Positions 18,374 through 27,368 of a stretch of 64,000 nt of DNA are shown here, piece by piece (the first letter of the stretch is position 1; every line of letters begins with the position of its first letter). Where the stretch lies: NCBI GenBank assembly GCA_903864835.1, contig CAIPHK010000021.1, positions 104,391 to 168,390 of the forward strand, written 5' to 3'. The notes under the pieces are model-generated. The model searched no databases. It saw only the letters and a list, made by a program, of their open reading frames with translations, and was not told the DNA's origin. The position numbers and the translations under genes were made by a program. Source of the stretch: an uncultured bacterium (GTDB lineage: Bacteria > Margulisbacteria > Marinamargulisbacteria > SXXA01).

Positions 18374-19264
18374 CTATGGGAGAATTCGGGCATGGGTTTT
18401 GGCGTACTGGGCGACGGTGATCTCGGGCGTTCCCAATGTTTTCCAAGTTCCTTGGGCAAGAAATGTTTCCTCGAACTGGCCGATGGCCGTGACCATTCGT
18501 TCAAAATGATGCAGGCGAGGATTCACGATTCCGGCCAATCGGATCGGCCACATCGGTACTCGAGTGGGGATGAGGGTTTGATGGGGATAATGGGCGGCAA
18601 ATTGTCGGGCAGCGACCATCGGAATCAGTCGGTCAGGACCTTGGACGACAAATTCGGCGTTTTCGGGAAGGTCGATGGTGAATGCAGTGGATACCTGGTT
18701 TCCAAAGTCACGGCCTGCAATATAATAAGATCCGCGTTGTCGAATGGCGGGTACAATAATTCGATTTTTCTGAATCAGCGGACCATGGTCGATGTTTTCC
18801 ATAAATGTGGATGGGTAAAACAGAACGTGATTGATCCCCGACTTTTTGATGGCGTCAATCGCCGCGGACTTAACTCTAAATACCCACCAGTCGAATTTTT
18901 TGTGTCCCTGAATGCGTTGGAGCAATGAGCTGACGTAGCTGAGTCGCGGTGTTCCAGCGATTCGGGCGCAATCGATAACGGTACTGATTCCGTCACGTTC
19001 CGATACAAACTCCCATGGTTTGGTTCCTGGGGCGATCGATAAGTTGAGGTGCACAATGTCATGTCCGTCAATGTGCCGGAGTAGACTTTCTGCATCCCGT
19101 AAATCGCCGTGGACAATGCGGGCCGTCGGAAATTGGAGGGCTGCAGTTTTAGGGGATCGAGTGACGATAGTGACGTCATGGCCTCGATCGATTAATGCGG
19201 CCGTTACGGGTGATCCAATCATGCCGGTGGCTCCGATGATCGCGATTTTTAGGCGAGTGTCCAT
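18374..19264 (-). CDS. NAD(P)-binding atypical SDR / NmrA-like protein
   Basis: 296 residues from ATG 19264. The Rossmann start IAIIGATGMIGSPVTAALID carries the GxTGxxG motif of extended/atypical SDRs. Further marks are VTIVTRSPKTAAL, a DLRDAESL motif and a HDIVHLNL strand. The equivalent of the YxxxK region is FDWWVFRVKSAAIDAIKKSG, with K but Tyr replaced by Phe/Trp, so classical epimerase chemistry is doubtful. It could be a quinone-reductase-like or regulatory NmrA member. It starts 7 bases after the solute-binding gene stop. Confidence 0.8.
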   Translation of the reverse strand: MDTRLKIAIIGATGMIGSPVTAALIDRGHDVTIVTRSPKTAALQFPTARIVHGDLRDAESLLRHIDGHDIVHLNLSIAPGTKPWEFVSERDGISTVIDCARIAGTPRLSYVSSLLQRIQGHKKFDWWVFRVKSAAIDAIKKSGINHVLFYPSTFMENIDHGPLIQKNRIIVPAIRQRGSYYIAGRDFGNQVSTAFTIDLPENAEFVVQGPDRLIPMVAARQFAAHYPHQTLIPTRVPMWPIRLAGIVNPRLHHFERMVTAIGQFEETFLAQGTWKTLGTPEITVAQYAKTHARILP

Positions 19265-19271
19265 TGTGGGG

Positions 19272-20129
19272 CTACTCCAACATCTTAATGATGGGTAAGG
19301 GGAGTTCTCCCGGAAGTTCCTCCCGTGTGAATCCAAACGGGCCCACTAAGGAAAGATGATCGTCCGATCCAATAAATGGCTTGAGGTGGGTATTGAACTG
19401 ATTTCGTAACTCGATGTCGTCTTTTCGAAATCCAAATGCGCCGTAGTCAATCATTGGCTGGCCGTTGACGACGAACCCCTCGAAGCCCTGAACTATTTCC
19501 AGGTGAGCACTCCCCTCGCGAGTGACGTGTTCGTTGAGAGAAATTCCCGACGAAGCGAACATGTCGGCTTCGCCATTTCGGATGCCTTTGACGGCGCTTG
19601 CGCCATCAGCGAATTGGACGATGCGGCTGGGAGGGAGGTTGTACATCCGAATATGACTGGCGGTGACCGAACCGAATACAACGGCGACTCGGCCAAACGG
19701 ATGACGAATGAGATCTGTAAATGTACGAATGCCGAGTGGGTTGCCAAGTTTTACGACGACGCTTTCCTTGTTTTTATACGTTGGGTAGGAAAATGTGATT
19801 TCTTTGAAACGAGTGGGGGTGATGTAGAACCCTGCGGCAATCATGTCATAGGTGCGGTTTAATAATTTGGGGATCAGGGACCAAAATTCAGTTTGGATAC
19901 CGTCAATTTGGCGGATCCCCATTTTTTCAAGGACCACCCGAGCAATTTCCCAAGATTCACCCGTAATCGGGCCATACGGTTTGTCACGGTAAGAAAAGGG
20001 GCGTTCGTTCGCATACCCCACCTTGATGATGCCGGTTCGAAAAATGCGTTCCCAACTTGAATTCCCTGGCGCTACTTTTCCGACTTTGTTCGCGAATTGA
20101 CTGAGGGGCGATCCAACTCTGATTGTCAT
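19272..20129 (-). CDS. Orphan amino-acid-type solute-binding protein, no signal peptide seen
   Basis: Periplasmic binding protein family 3 fold. IIKVGYANERPFSYRDKPYG and ITGESWEIARVVLEKMGI, then FWSLIPKLLNRTYDMIAAGF and ITPTRFKEITFSYP, are very like EhuB-type (ectoine) binding proteins. 285 residues from ATG 20129, but the N-terminus (MTIRVGSPLSQFANKVGKV) is not a signal peptide. No permease or ATPase gene is nearby. Either an upstream start outside the recognised frame is used, export is non-Sec, or it acts in the cytoplasm as a sensor or enzyme-like orphan. It lies upstream of the SDR gene. Confidence 0.8.
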   Translation of the reverse strand: MTIRVGSPLSQFANKVGKVAPGNSSWERIFRTGIIKVGYANERPFSYRDKPYGPITGESWEIARVVLEKMGIRQIDGIQTEFWSLIPKLLNRTYDMIAAGFYITPTRFKEITFSYPTYKNKESVVVKLGNPLGIRTFTDLIRHPFGRVAVVFGSVTASHIRMYNLPPSRIVQFADGASAVKGIRNGEADMFASSGISLNEHVTREGSAHLEIVQGFEGFVVNGQPMIDYGAFGFRKDDIELRNQFNTHLKPFIGSDDHLSLVGPFGFTREELPGELPLPIIKMLE

Positions 20130-20480
20130 GACGCCATTCTATTATATCTATTTGTTTCACTCCACTTTATATCTATTTTTTTTCACTCCACTTCGCTTTT
20201 AGCTCGTTGAGATGAAACGTAGTCGGACTGGCACCGCCAGATCCTCCCTAGGCTCAGGGCTGTCCTTAATTGGGATATTATTCTTGGAGGTTCGATGTTA
20301 AATAGATCTAAATGGTGCGCCATTGTGGGGGGGGAGCGGTTGACTGGCGATTATTACCACCGCATTTCGCAAACGGTGCGCCATTGTGGGGGGGGAGCGG
20401 TTGCGTGTAAAATACGTGTTCGCGTTTATTGATTTTTAGAGATCTGAACGCCTATTTCGTTCGAAATACTGGAGTATTTA
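20130..20480. repeat. secA leader region with two pairs of direct repeats
   Basis: A 351-base gap between divergent genes with no coding frame. It holds two short direct-repeat pairs. Units at 20143-20167 and 20168-20193 begin TATATCTATTT and end TTCACTCCACTT. An exact 29-base unit at 20314-20342 and 20375-20403 contains GGTGCGCCATTGT, a run of eight G and AGCGGTTG, with a 61-base period. It ends at a palindrome over the secA ribosome site. It probably carries the promoters of both neighbours. The exact repeats could be operator sites or a recent duplication. Confidence 0.7.
20464..20479 (+). promoter_or_regulatory. Palindrome enclosing the secA ribosome-binding site
   Basis: AAATACT at 20464-20470 and AGTATTT at 20473-20479 form a perfect 7-base inverted repeat around GG. 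The GGAG ribosome site for secA (ATG 20481) lies in it, so the RNA hairpin could hide the site. This hints at translational control. The stem is short and AT-rich, so the effect may be weak. Confidence 0.4.
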
Positions 20481-22901
20481 ATGTCATTTTTTGCCCGTTT
20501 TTTAAGAACTGTTTTTGGCGACCCTTACGAGCGTCGGATGAAAGATTATCGTCCCATTGTCGATCAAATTAATGAATTGGAATCTCGGTTTTCAGAGATG
20601 GGAAACGAGCAGTTAACCGCGCAAACAGAACGGTTTCGATCCGAACTCGCTGCTGGGAAATCGTTGGATGACCTGTTGCCCGAAGCATTTGCCGTCGTGC
20701 GGGAGGCCTCTCGCCGCGTACTGGAAATGCGTCATTTTGATGTTCAGTTGATCGGGGGGATGGTGCTTCATCAAGGGAAAATATCTGAAATGAAGACCGG
20801 GGAAGGAAAAACCCTGGTATCGACGTTGCCGGCGTATCTCAATGCCCTGGAAGGTAAAGGGGTCTACATCGTTACTGTAAACGATTATCTCGCCAAGCGG
20901 GATAGTGAGTGGATGGGAAAAATTTTTCGATTTTTGGGGTTAACAGTAGGCCTGATTCAATCGAATATGTCTCCCGAATTACGACTGGAAGCGTATCGAT
21001 GTGACATTACCTATGGGACGAATAATGAGTTTGGATTTGATTACCTTCGGGATCATTTGGCACATGATATTAGCCAGTGCTGCCAGTTGCGTCGCCACTA
21101 CGCCATTGTGGACGAGGTCGATAGCATTTTGATTGATGAGGCGAGGACGCCGTTGATTATCAGCGGGGCCGTGGAGCATTCAACCGATGTATATGACCGG
21201 GTCGCTGGGGTGGTTCGGTCCTTGGTTAGAGGGACAGATTTTACCTTAGAAGAAAAGCATAAAAACGTCGTTTTGACGGAGCCGGGAATTAAAAGATTAG
21301 AGGAACTTCTGTCGATCGATAATATTTACTCGGTTGAAAATATGCAGATACCCCACATTGTTATTCAATGTTTAAAGGCGCTGAATCTGTTTCGGAGTGA
21401 TGTGGATTATGTCGTTAAAGAAGACGAAATCATTATTGTGGATGAATTTACCGGTCGATTAATGGAGGGGCGTCGATATTCGGATGGCCTTCACCAAGCG
21501 ATCGAAGCCATGGAGGGCCTTGAGGTCCGCGAAGAAAGCCAAACGTTGGCGTCTATTACGTTCCAGAATTATTTTAGGATGTTTCCCAAATTGGCGGGAA
21601 TGACCGGGACAGCGATGACTGAAGAAGCTGAGTTTGGGAAAATTTATAATCTTGAAGTGGTTATGGTGCCGACGCATGCCACGGTACGGCGGACGGATTT
21701 GCCAGACTTGGTATATAAGAGCAAAGCTGAGAAATTTCGGGCCATCGTGAACGAAATTAAAGACCTTCATGCCAAGGGGCAGCCGGTGTTAGTGGGGACG
21801 ATTTCCATTGAAAATTCAGAGGTATTGTCTCGGTTGCTTAAAGAAGAAAAAATCACGCACAGTGTATTAAATGCCAAGTATCACGAGCGTGAGGCTGAAA
21901 TTATTGCGATGGCCGGCCAAAAAAATGGCGTGACCATTGCGACGAATATGGCGGGTCGGGGAACAGATATTAAGTTGGGCGAGGGCGTCACCGAATTGGG
22001 CGGTTTGTGTGTCATTGGGTCCGAGCGTCATGAATCTCGCCGAATTGATAATCAGTTACGGGGAAGGGCCGGCCGCCAAGGGGATCCAGGTGCCTCGCGG
22101 TTTTACGTATCATTGGAAGATGACCTTATGCGGTTATTCGGCTCCGATCGAATCGCTCGGATTATGGAGAGTTTGGGGATGCCGGATGATACCCCGATTG
22201 AACATGGGATGATCACAAAATCGATTGAACGGGCGCAGTCTAAGGTTGAAAAATATCACTTTGGGGTTCGGAAGCAGATTTTGGAATATGACGACGTCAT
22301 GAATCGGCAGCGGGAAGCCGTGTACCAGTTCCGTCGGCAAATATTGGGGAAATTGGATTTGGAAACTCGGGTGAAGGAACAGATTGGCCTGATTGTGTCG
22401 TCGGCGGTGAAGGACGCGTTTGATAAGACGGGGATTCAGGAATCGGGCCAGGCATTTGATGATTTTGTTTTATATTTGGAAACCGTATTTCCAGTGAACA
22501 ATCTTTCAGATTTAGTAAAAAAAGTCGCTACCCAAGGTGCCGGAGAAGCGGGGCTTCTTGAGGCGATGATTAAGCTGTACGAGTACAAAAAGAATCAGGT
22601 TCCGTCCGAGTTGTTTGAAGAATTGGTGACCAAGCGAATTCTATTGTCGACCTTGGATCGGAAGTGGATTGATCACCTTCATAATATGGATGTCCTTCGA
22701 GAAGGAATCGGACTTCGGGCCTACGGTCAGCGGGAGCCGTTGGTCGAATATAAAATGGAAGCATTTGATATGTATCGTGCATTGTTATTGAGCTTGGCGG
22801 AAGAGGCCATTTCGATGATTTTGCGGACTGAAATTTCGATGGAAAATGACCTTGATTCGGACGCGGTATCTCCCTTTGTCGACATGGATCAGCTGTCGTG
22901 A
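20481..22901 (+). CDS. secA: Preprotein translocase ATPase SecA
   Basis: SecA drives Sec-dependent export. 806 residues: Walker A GEGKT near 107-111, DEVDSILIDEARTPL (Walker B), then VKEDEIIIVDEFTGRLMEGR. The NBD2 run is TNMAGRGTDIKLGEGV, IGSERHESRRIDNQLRGRAG, RQGDPGASRFYVSLEDDLMR. The helical scaffold (LHNMDVLREGIGLRAYGQRE) is present. The usual C-terminal zinc-binding SEC-C tail is absent; the protein ends FVDMDQLS. The stop overlaps the prfB GTG start (GTGA), so the two are coupled. Confidence 0.97.
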   Translation: MSFFARFLRTVFGDPYERRMKDYRPIVDQINELESRFSEMGNEQLTAQTERFRSELAAGKSLDDLLPEAFAVVREASRRVLEMRHFDVQLIGGMVLHQGKISEMKTGEGKTLVSTLPAYLNALEGKGVYIVTVNDYLAKRDSEWMGKIFRFLGLTVGLIQSNMSPELRLEAYRCDITYGTNNEFGFDYLRDHLAHDISQCCQLRRHYAIVDEVDSILIDEARTPLIISGAVEHSTDVYDRVAGVVRSLVRGTDFTLEEKHKNVVLTEPGIKRLEELLSIDNIYSVENMQIPHIVIQCLKALNLFRSDVDYVVKEDEIIIVDEFTGRLMEGRRYSDGLHQAIEAMEGLEVREESQTLASITFQNYFRMFPKLAGMTGTAMTEEAEFGKIYNLEVVMVPTHATVRRTDLPDLVYKSKAEKFRAIVNEIKDLHAKGQPVLVGTISIENSEVLSRLLKEEKITHSVLNAKYHEREAEIIAMAGQKNGVTIATNMAGRGTDIKLGEGVTELGGLCVIGSERHESRRIDNQLRGRAGRQGDPGASRFYVSLEDDLMRLFGSDRIARIMESLGMPDDTPIEHGMITKSIERAQSKVEKYHFGVRKQILEYDDVMNRQREAVYQFRRQILGKLDLETRVKEQIGLIVSSAVKDAFDKTGIQESGQAFDDFVLYLETVFPVNNLSDLVKKVATQGAGEAGLLEAMIKLYEYKKNQVPSELFEELVTKRILLSTLDRKWIDHLHNMDVLREGIGLRAYGQREPLVEYKMEAFDMYRALLLSLAEEAISMILRTEISMENDLDSDAVSPFVDMDQLS

Positions 22902-24005
22902 TTTCGGAGTCGGTGGCGCAGCTACAGTCGTATCGGGATAAACTTTTGCATCTCGGAGACTATCTTTGAGATCGATCATAAACGGGCCAAAATTAAGGAC
23001 CTTGAATCGGATATTAGTCAGGATAGTTTTTGGGATCAAAACTCAGACGCCCAGCGTATTTTCACTGATCTCACGCGCTTAAAAAGTGAAGTGGCGAGCT
23101 ACGAGGATATTCGTCGGATCGGTGAAGATGCCGACGTGTATATTGAATTGATCCGCGAAGAGGGCGAATCTGAGGCGGCACTGGCCGAGTTGGACGACTA
23201 TGTAAAGCGGTTTGTCGACCGGATCGATACCCTTGAAATTCGGTCGTATTTGTCCCAAAAGTACGATCGGCTGCCCTGTTATTTTAGTTTAAATTCGGGG
23301 GCTGGGGGAACGGATGCTCAGGATTGGACTGAGATTCTGTTGAGAATGTACACCCGGTGGATGGATAAGGCCGGATTTACCTATTCATTGGTCGATGAAA
23401 CGCCAGGGGATGAAGCCGGGATCAAGTCGGTGACTCTTCAGGTGGCCGGGGAATTTGCATATGGATTATTAAAAACTGAAATTGGGGTTCATCGGTTGGT
23501 CCGAATTTCCCCGTTTAATGCCAATGACAAGCGGCAGACGTCGTTTGCGGCGGTGGATGTGATTCCTGAATTGAGTAGCGATTTTTCGGATGTGGTCATC
23601 GATTCCAAGGATCTTCGGGTCGATACGTATCGGGCGACGGGGGCGGGGGGGCAACATATTAACAAAACCGATTCTGCGGTTCGAATTACCCATATTCCGA
23701 CCGGGCTTGTTGCGCAGTCTCAGGCTAGTCGGTCTCAGATTTCCAATCGTGAAACGGCACTGAGTTTATTAAAAGCACGGTTGATTCAGCTAATGGAGAC
23801 CCAGCACAAGCAGCATCTGGAAGACTTGCGGGGGGTAGAAAAAGATATTGCGTGGGGCAATCAAATTCGTAATTATGTATTTCATCCCTATAAATTAGTA
23901 AAAGACACCCGAACGGGGGTGGAGTCCACGGACCTTCAATCGGTAATGGATGGGGACTTGGATCGATTTATTCATGCACAACTTAAAAATCAAAAATCAA
24001 GTTAG
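22898..24005 (+). CDS. prfB: Peptide chain release factor 2, with programmed +1 frameshift
   Basis: RF2 ends translation at UGA and UAA. Frame 1 runs 23 codons from GTG 22898 to TAT CTT TGA (22961-22969). After a +1 shift reading resumes at GAG 22968 and continues to 24005, giving about 368 residues. The peptide-release GGQ is near residues 250-252 (ATGAGGQHINKTDSAVRI) and the stop-recognition SPF near 204-206 (RISPFNAND), as in E. coli. The shift makes production depend on RF2 level. It is coupled to secA by GTGA and overlaps the next gene. Confidence 0.95.
22955..22970 (+). promoter_or_regulatory. prfB programmed frameshift site
   Basis: The slippery CTT TGA G at 22964-22970 follows TAT, the classical RF2 arrangement. 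A short Shine-Dalgarno-like GGAG (22955-22958) lies just upstream, which in other bacteria stimulates the shift. Low RF2 slows reading of TGA, the Leu tRNA slips by +1 and full-length RF2 is made. Confidence 0.9.
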
Positions 24006-26001
24006 TCCGTTGGTTCGTCGTGTTGCGGTGGCAATTCTTGTGATGGCGGTGGTCATCGCGGGGTCGGTGGGTGCGCGCCGATGGCTGTTTGAACGGTTGA
24101 ATGCCCCCGTCGAAACGGTGGTGTCTATTCGGGATATGGCCCAGCTGAGCCGTCTTGCCGGTGTTCCGTTGTCAGAGGTGATGGCCCAGATTCAGAGTCG
24201 CCAGGTTGTGTCGTCTGTGGCGGTAGAAGAGGACTCGATTCAGGATTTGGTGGCGGAAGGTCAAGCGACATTCCTGAGTGGCGCGGAAATTGTGAGGCTC
24301 TCTCGGTTGGGATCGCAATCGCAGTCGATCTTGGAAAAGTTAGCAAGGACGACGGTTGTTTTGCCGGATCGGTATTACATTATATTTGAAGATCGTAGGG
24401 ATTTTGATCGTGTGGGCAAGGTGTTTTTGGCTGAAATGGGTCCGGCGGGTGTTCAGATTTTTTCGGACATTATGACGGTGTCCGTGATTGGAGAGCCCAA
24501 AGATCTACTGGAGTTGGGGGTTGGATTTTCTGATCGAAAGATTAAGCTGGTTCGATCGGGTGGTTTTGGAATTATTCCTCGATTTCGTAATTCGGTTCGT
24601 GTGAATTCGGCGGTGGTGACGACGAAGTTTTCTACCCTGCCAGCGGATGCCGGTATCACAACTATTATTTTTGAAGGGACCACGGTATTGGGATATCCCA
24701 GACAACTAAATGCGGTGTCCAATGAACTGACTCAGCGTGGACTTAACTTTGGGGTGATTGAATTTGCCGATCAATTAGGTGTGACAGGGCTGGCCCATCG
24801 GCTTCCGAATCATATTGTCCGGGTCCATAGTTTTTCGGACGCTGAGATTGAGAATTTGCCGACGGATATGGTGATTAACCGGTATGTTCGGGCGGCCAGA
24901 GAACGCAATATTAAAGTGATTTTTCTAAAGCCCTATTTTGCGTTGGGACATCATTCTTTGGGTGCGACGCTCGTATCGGCGAATATCACTTATTTCGAAA
25001 AGGTGGTGGGTCGTCTCCGGGCAGAGGGGATTGGTGTGAAGCGCTTCGATCGCTCCGTATCCGACCACTATCTGTCGGGTAAGGTGTGGGAACGATGGAT
25101 GATTGGGGGTGGCGTTGCGGTGCTGGGCTGGGCATTGGTGACCATGTTTGGGTTTATTCGTGGGAGTGGGTGGTCGTTGGCGGGGGCGTTGGGTTTGGCA
25201 TTGGGGTCTGGGGTCGCCGCCCATTGGGGGGATCATGACTTTTTGTGGGCCCAATTGATGGCGTTGGGTGCCGCGATTGCCGCGCCGACGATGGCAATGG
25301 TGGTGTTTTTTAGCGACGACATTCCACCTGGGAATGGGCTGGTCCGATTCGTGACCGCGGCTGGACGAATTCTCTCAGGGTTTTTAGTGACCGTGATGGG
25401 TGCGCTCATGGTGGTTGGACTATTATCTGATTATGGCTTTTTGGTTGGGGCGTGGCATTTTTTAGGCGTAAAATTTGCGTTTATAGTCCCAATCGGGATG
25501 ACATTTTATTTTTATTATATTCGCCCCCGGAGGCTCTCTCATTTGGGAGAGATGATTCGCCGGGTACTGGATGAGCCGGTCCGATATTCAGCGTTGATTA
25601 TTGCCGGGGTAGGGGTGGTGTTTTTGGCCGTGTATATCATTCGGAGTGGGAATTATTTAACGGTCGATACTGGGTCGTCTGAGCAAAGCGCGAGGCAATG
25701 GTTGGAAACCGTATTTTTGGTGAGGCCACGGACCAAAGAAATTTTGGTCGGGTATCCCTTTTTGATGGCGGCGCTACTGGTTGGGCCCCACCATCTGTTG
25801 CGTCGGTGGCGGTGGGCGCTGTTGTGTGTCGGTAGTGTCGCGTTTATTTCGGTGTTGAATTCATTTTGTCATATTCATTCGCCGATGGAATTGTCTCTTT
25901 ATCGGGGCGTATTGGGGATTTCGATTGGGATATTGGTATCAGGGGCAATGAGTATTGCAGGGAAAACGGGACTATGGATTGTCACGCAACGTCGGAAATA
26001 G
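23974..26001 (+). CDS. DUF5693-like multi-pass membrane protein
   Basis: About 675 residues. An N-terminal membrane helix (about 13-33) leads to a large extracytoplasmic domain to about residue 370 (RDMAQLSRLAGVPLSEVMAQ; IFEGTTVLGYPRQLNAVSNE; NRYVRAARERNIKVIFLKPY). About eight membrane helices follow. The motifs HWGDHDFLWAQLM, RPRTKEILVGYPFLMAALLV and HIHSPMELSLYRG match my memory of the DUF5693 family, whose function is unknown but which is often near cell-surface polysaccharide genes. The start may be ATG 23950 or 23974, both inside prfB. It overlaps rnc by 28 bases. Confidence 0.75.
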   Translation: MHNLKIKNQVSPLVRRVAVAILVMAVVIAGSVGARRWLFERLNAPVETVVSIRDMAQLSRLAGVPLSEVMAQIQSRQVVSSVAVEEDSIQDLVAEGQATFLSGAEIVRLSRLGSQSQSILEKLARTTVVLPDRYYIIFEDRRDFDRVGKVFLAEMGPAGVQIFSDIMTVSVIGEPKDLLELGVGFSDRKIKLVRSGGFGIIPRFRNSVRVNSAVVTTKFSTLPADAGITTIIFEGTTVLGYPRQLNAVSNELTQRGLNFGVIEFADQLGVTGLAHRLPNHIVRVHSFSDAEIENLPTDMVINRYVRAARERNIKVIFLKPYFALGHHSLGATLVSANITYFEKVVGRLRAEGIGVKRFDRSVSDHYLSGKVWERWMIGGGVAVLGWALVTMFGFIRGSGWSLAGALGLALGSGVAAHWGDHDFLWAQLMALGAAIAAPTMAMVVFFSDDIPPGNGLVRFVTAAGRILSGFLVTVMGALMVVGLLSDYGFLVGAWHFLGVKFAFIVPIGMTFYFYYIRPRRLSHLGEMIRRVLDEPVRYSALIIAGVGVVFLAVYIIRSGNYLTVDTGSSEQSARQWLETVFLVRPRTKEILVGYPFLMAALLVGPHHLLRRWRWALLCVGSVAFISVLNSFCHIHSPMELSLYRGVLGISIGILVSGAMSIAGKTGLWIVTQRRK

Positions 26002-26705
26002 GGTCCGGTCGATTAATTGAATTCCAGAAAGTAGCGGGAATTGCGTTTAAGCATCCCGGATATCTGTCGGCAGCGTTGACGCATAGTTCATACGCGAGAT
26101 ATGCCAAAAAAGGCGGTATTCAGGATAACGAACGACTAGAATTTTTTGGGGATGCCGTTTTGAAATTAATTGTGTCTGAGTATTTATTAAAGAAATTTCC
26201 GTCTGCGTCCGAAGGCGATTTGACGAAAATCAGGGCCCAATTAATTTCGGATAAAAATTTGGCGTTTCTAGCTGAAAAATTGAGAATGGGCGACTTTTTA
26301 ATGATGTCCCATGGGGAGAAAAATACCGGTGGAAAACAGCGGTTATCCAATTTGGCCAACGCAATGGAGGCGGTATTGGGCGCGTATTATTTAGATAGTG
26401 GGTTGCCTGCGGTCCATCAGTTTTTTACGACGTTATTAATTCGGCATGAGCAGGAATTGTTGGCTCAAGAGTATGTGGTGGATCACAAAACGGCGTTGCA
26501 GGAGTATTTGCAGAGACGAAAACGTGAGTTGCCCGATTACAAGACGGTTCGTGAAGATGGACCAGAACATGACAAACTATTTTACGTCGTGGTGACGGTC
26601 TCTGGTGACGATGGCCGTCGGGAGTATGAGGGTTCGGGGCGATCCAAAAAGGATGCCGAGCAAATGGCCGCAAAACAGGCCTCCATTGCACTTGGGTTGA
26701 CATAG
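25974..26705 (+). CDS. rnc: Ribonuclease III
   Basis: RNase III cuts double-stranded RNA (rRNA processing, mRNA decay). 243 residues from ATG 25974. The catalytic signature NERLEFFGDAVLKL is at 52-65 and the second metal-binding region NLANAMEAVLGAYYLD at about 127-141. A C-terminal dsRNA-binding domain covers about 165-240 (DHKTALQEYLQRRKRELPDY; GSGRSKKDAEQMAAKQA). The position equal to E. coli catalytic Asp114 is Asn (N129) while Glu117 is kept (E132). Some RNase III enzymes may tolerate this, but activity is worth testing. Confidence 0.93.
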   Translation: MDCHATSEIGSGRLIEFQKVAGIAFKHPGYLSAALTHSSYARYAKKGGIQDNERLEFFGDAVLKLIVSEYLLKKFPSASEGDLTKIRAQLISDKNLAFLAEKLRMGDFLMMSHGEKNTGGKQRLSNLANAMEAVLGAYYLDSGLPAVHQFFTTLLIRHEQELLAQEYVVDHKTALQEYLQRRKRELPDYKTVREDGPEHDKLFYVVVTVSGDDGRREYEGSGRSKKDAEQMAAKQASIALGLT

Positions 26706-26717
26706 GAGCCGGACGGA

Positions 26718-27368
26718 TTGCCTTTTTATTTCTGTATTCAATGTCATTTTAATGAAGAGTTGACGGGTCATCCGCCGGTGGCACGACGCTGCTCAAAGTG
26801 CCGGTATCCGTTGCGGTATTTGGGTCGGGAAATTGCGGAAGTATCGTCGGTGGCGCATGACGAGCAGCGGCATTCGGGGGATGCGGCCGTACTAGATCGC
26901 ACTGGGGTGGTCTCAAAAACCTTATGGGCGCGGCGACCGGATCCTGCCGTGTTGGAGGCGGAGACCCAATTAGGGTATCGACCGGATGATCCGGGTATTT
27001 TATCTTTTTTGGCGAATCATGCGTTGGCAGAACGGGATTGGGCGCGGGGCATTGGGTTTTTGAAACGGTTTGTGAGCGTCGTTCCAGGGCATCGGGTGGC
27101 CATGTTGCAATTGGCGGAGGCATTGCTTTTGGATGAGCGCCATCAGGATGCGGAATTGGTGCTCGCTCAATATTTGAGCCACGTAGATGATGACCCGGTG
27201 GCCCATTACAACATGGCATTGGCCATTGGGTTGAGTGGCGGAATCGTGGAGCGAATTAGAGCGCATGCGGATGCCTGCGATGCGTTGACGGACGATCCGG
27301 ATCTTAAACGGGCGGCGTGGCAATTGTTTGTGCATTTTTCAGAGGAAAAATTAGATGAATCGATGTAG
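26718..27368 (+). CDS. Zinc-ribbon plus TPR-like protein
   Basis: 216 residues, TTG start at 26718 with GGAG upstream. The N-terminus has two CxxC knuckles (YFCIQCHF at about 4-11 and RRCSKCRYPLRY) forming a zinc ribbon. After a linker, residues 85-205 form helical repeats (GILSFLANHALAERDWARGI; VAMLQLAEALLLDERHQDAE). Probably cytoplasmic and protein-binding; no enzyme motif. It overlaps the following znuA-like gene by 14 bases. Confidence 0.75.
   Translation: MPFYFCIQCHFNEELTGHPPVARRCSKCRYPLRYLGREIAEVSSVAHDEQRHSGDAAVLDRTGVVSKTLWARRPDPAVLEAETQLGYRPDDPGILSFLANHALAERDWARGIGFLKRFVSVVPGHRVAMLQLAEALLLDERHQDAELVLAQYLSHVDDDPVAHYNMALAIGLSGGIVERIRAHADACDALTDDPDLKRAAWQLFVHFSEEKLDESM

Noticed and set aside
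20314..20403. Two identical 29-base repeats as a CRISPR array
   Set aside because: Only two copies, 32-base spacer, no cas genes nearby and eight-G runs atypical for a CRISPR repeat.
24125..25254. Minus-strand frames across the DUF5693-like gene
   Set aside because: Low-complexity Pro/Arg-rich shadows of a good plus-strand membrane protein.
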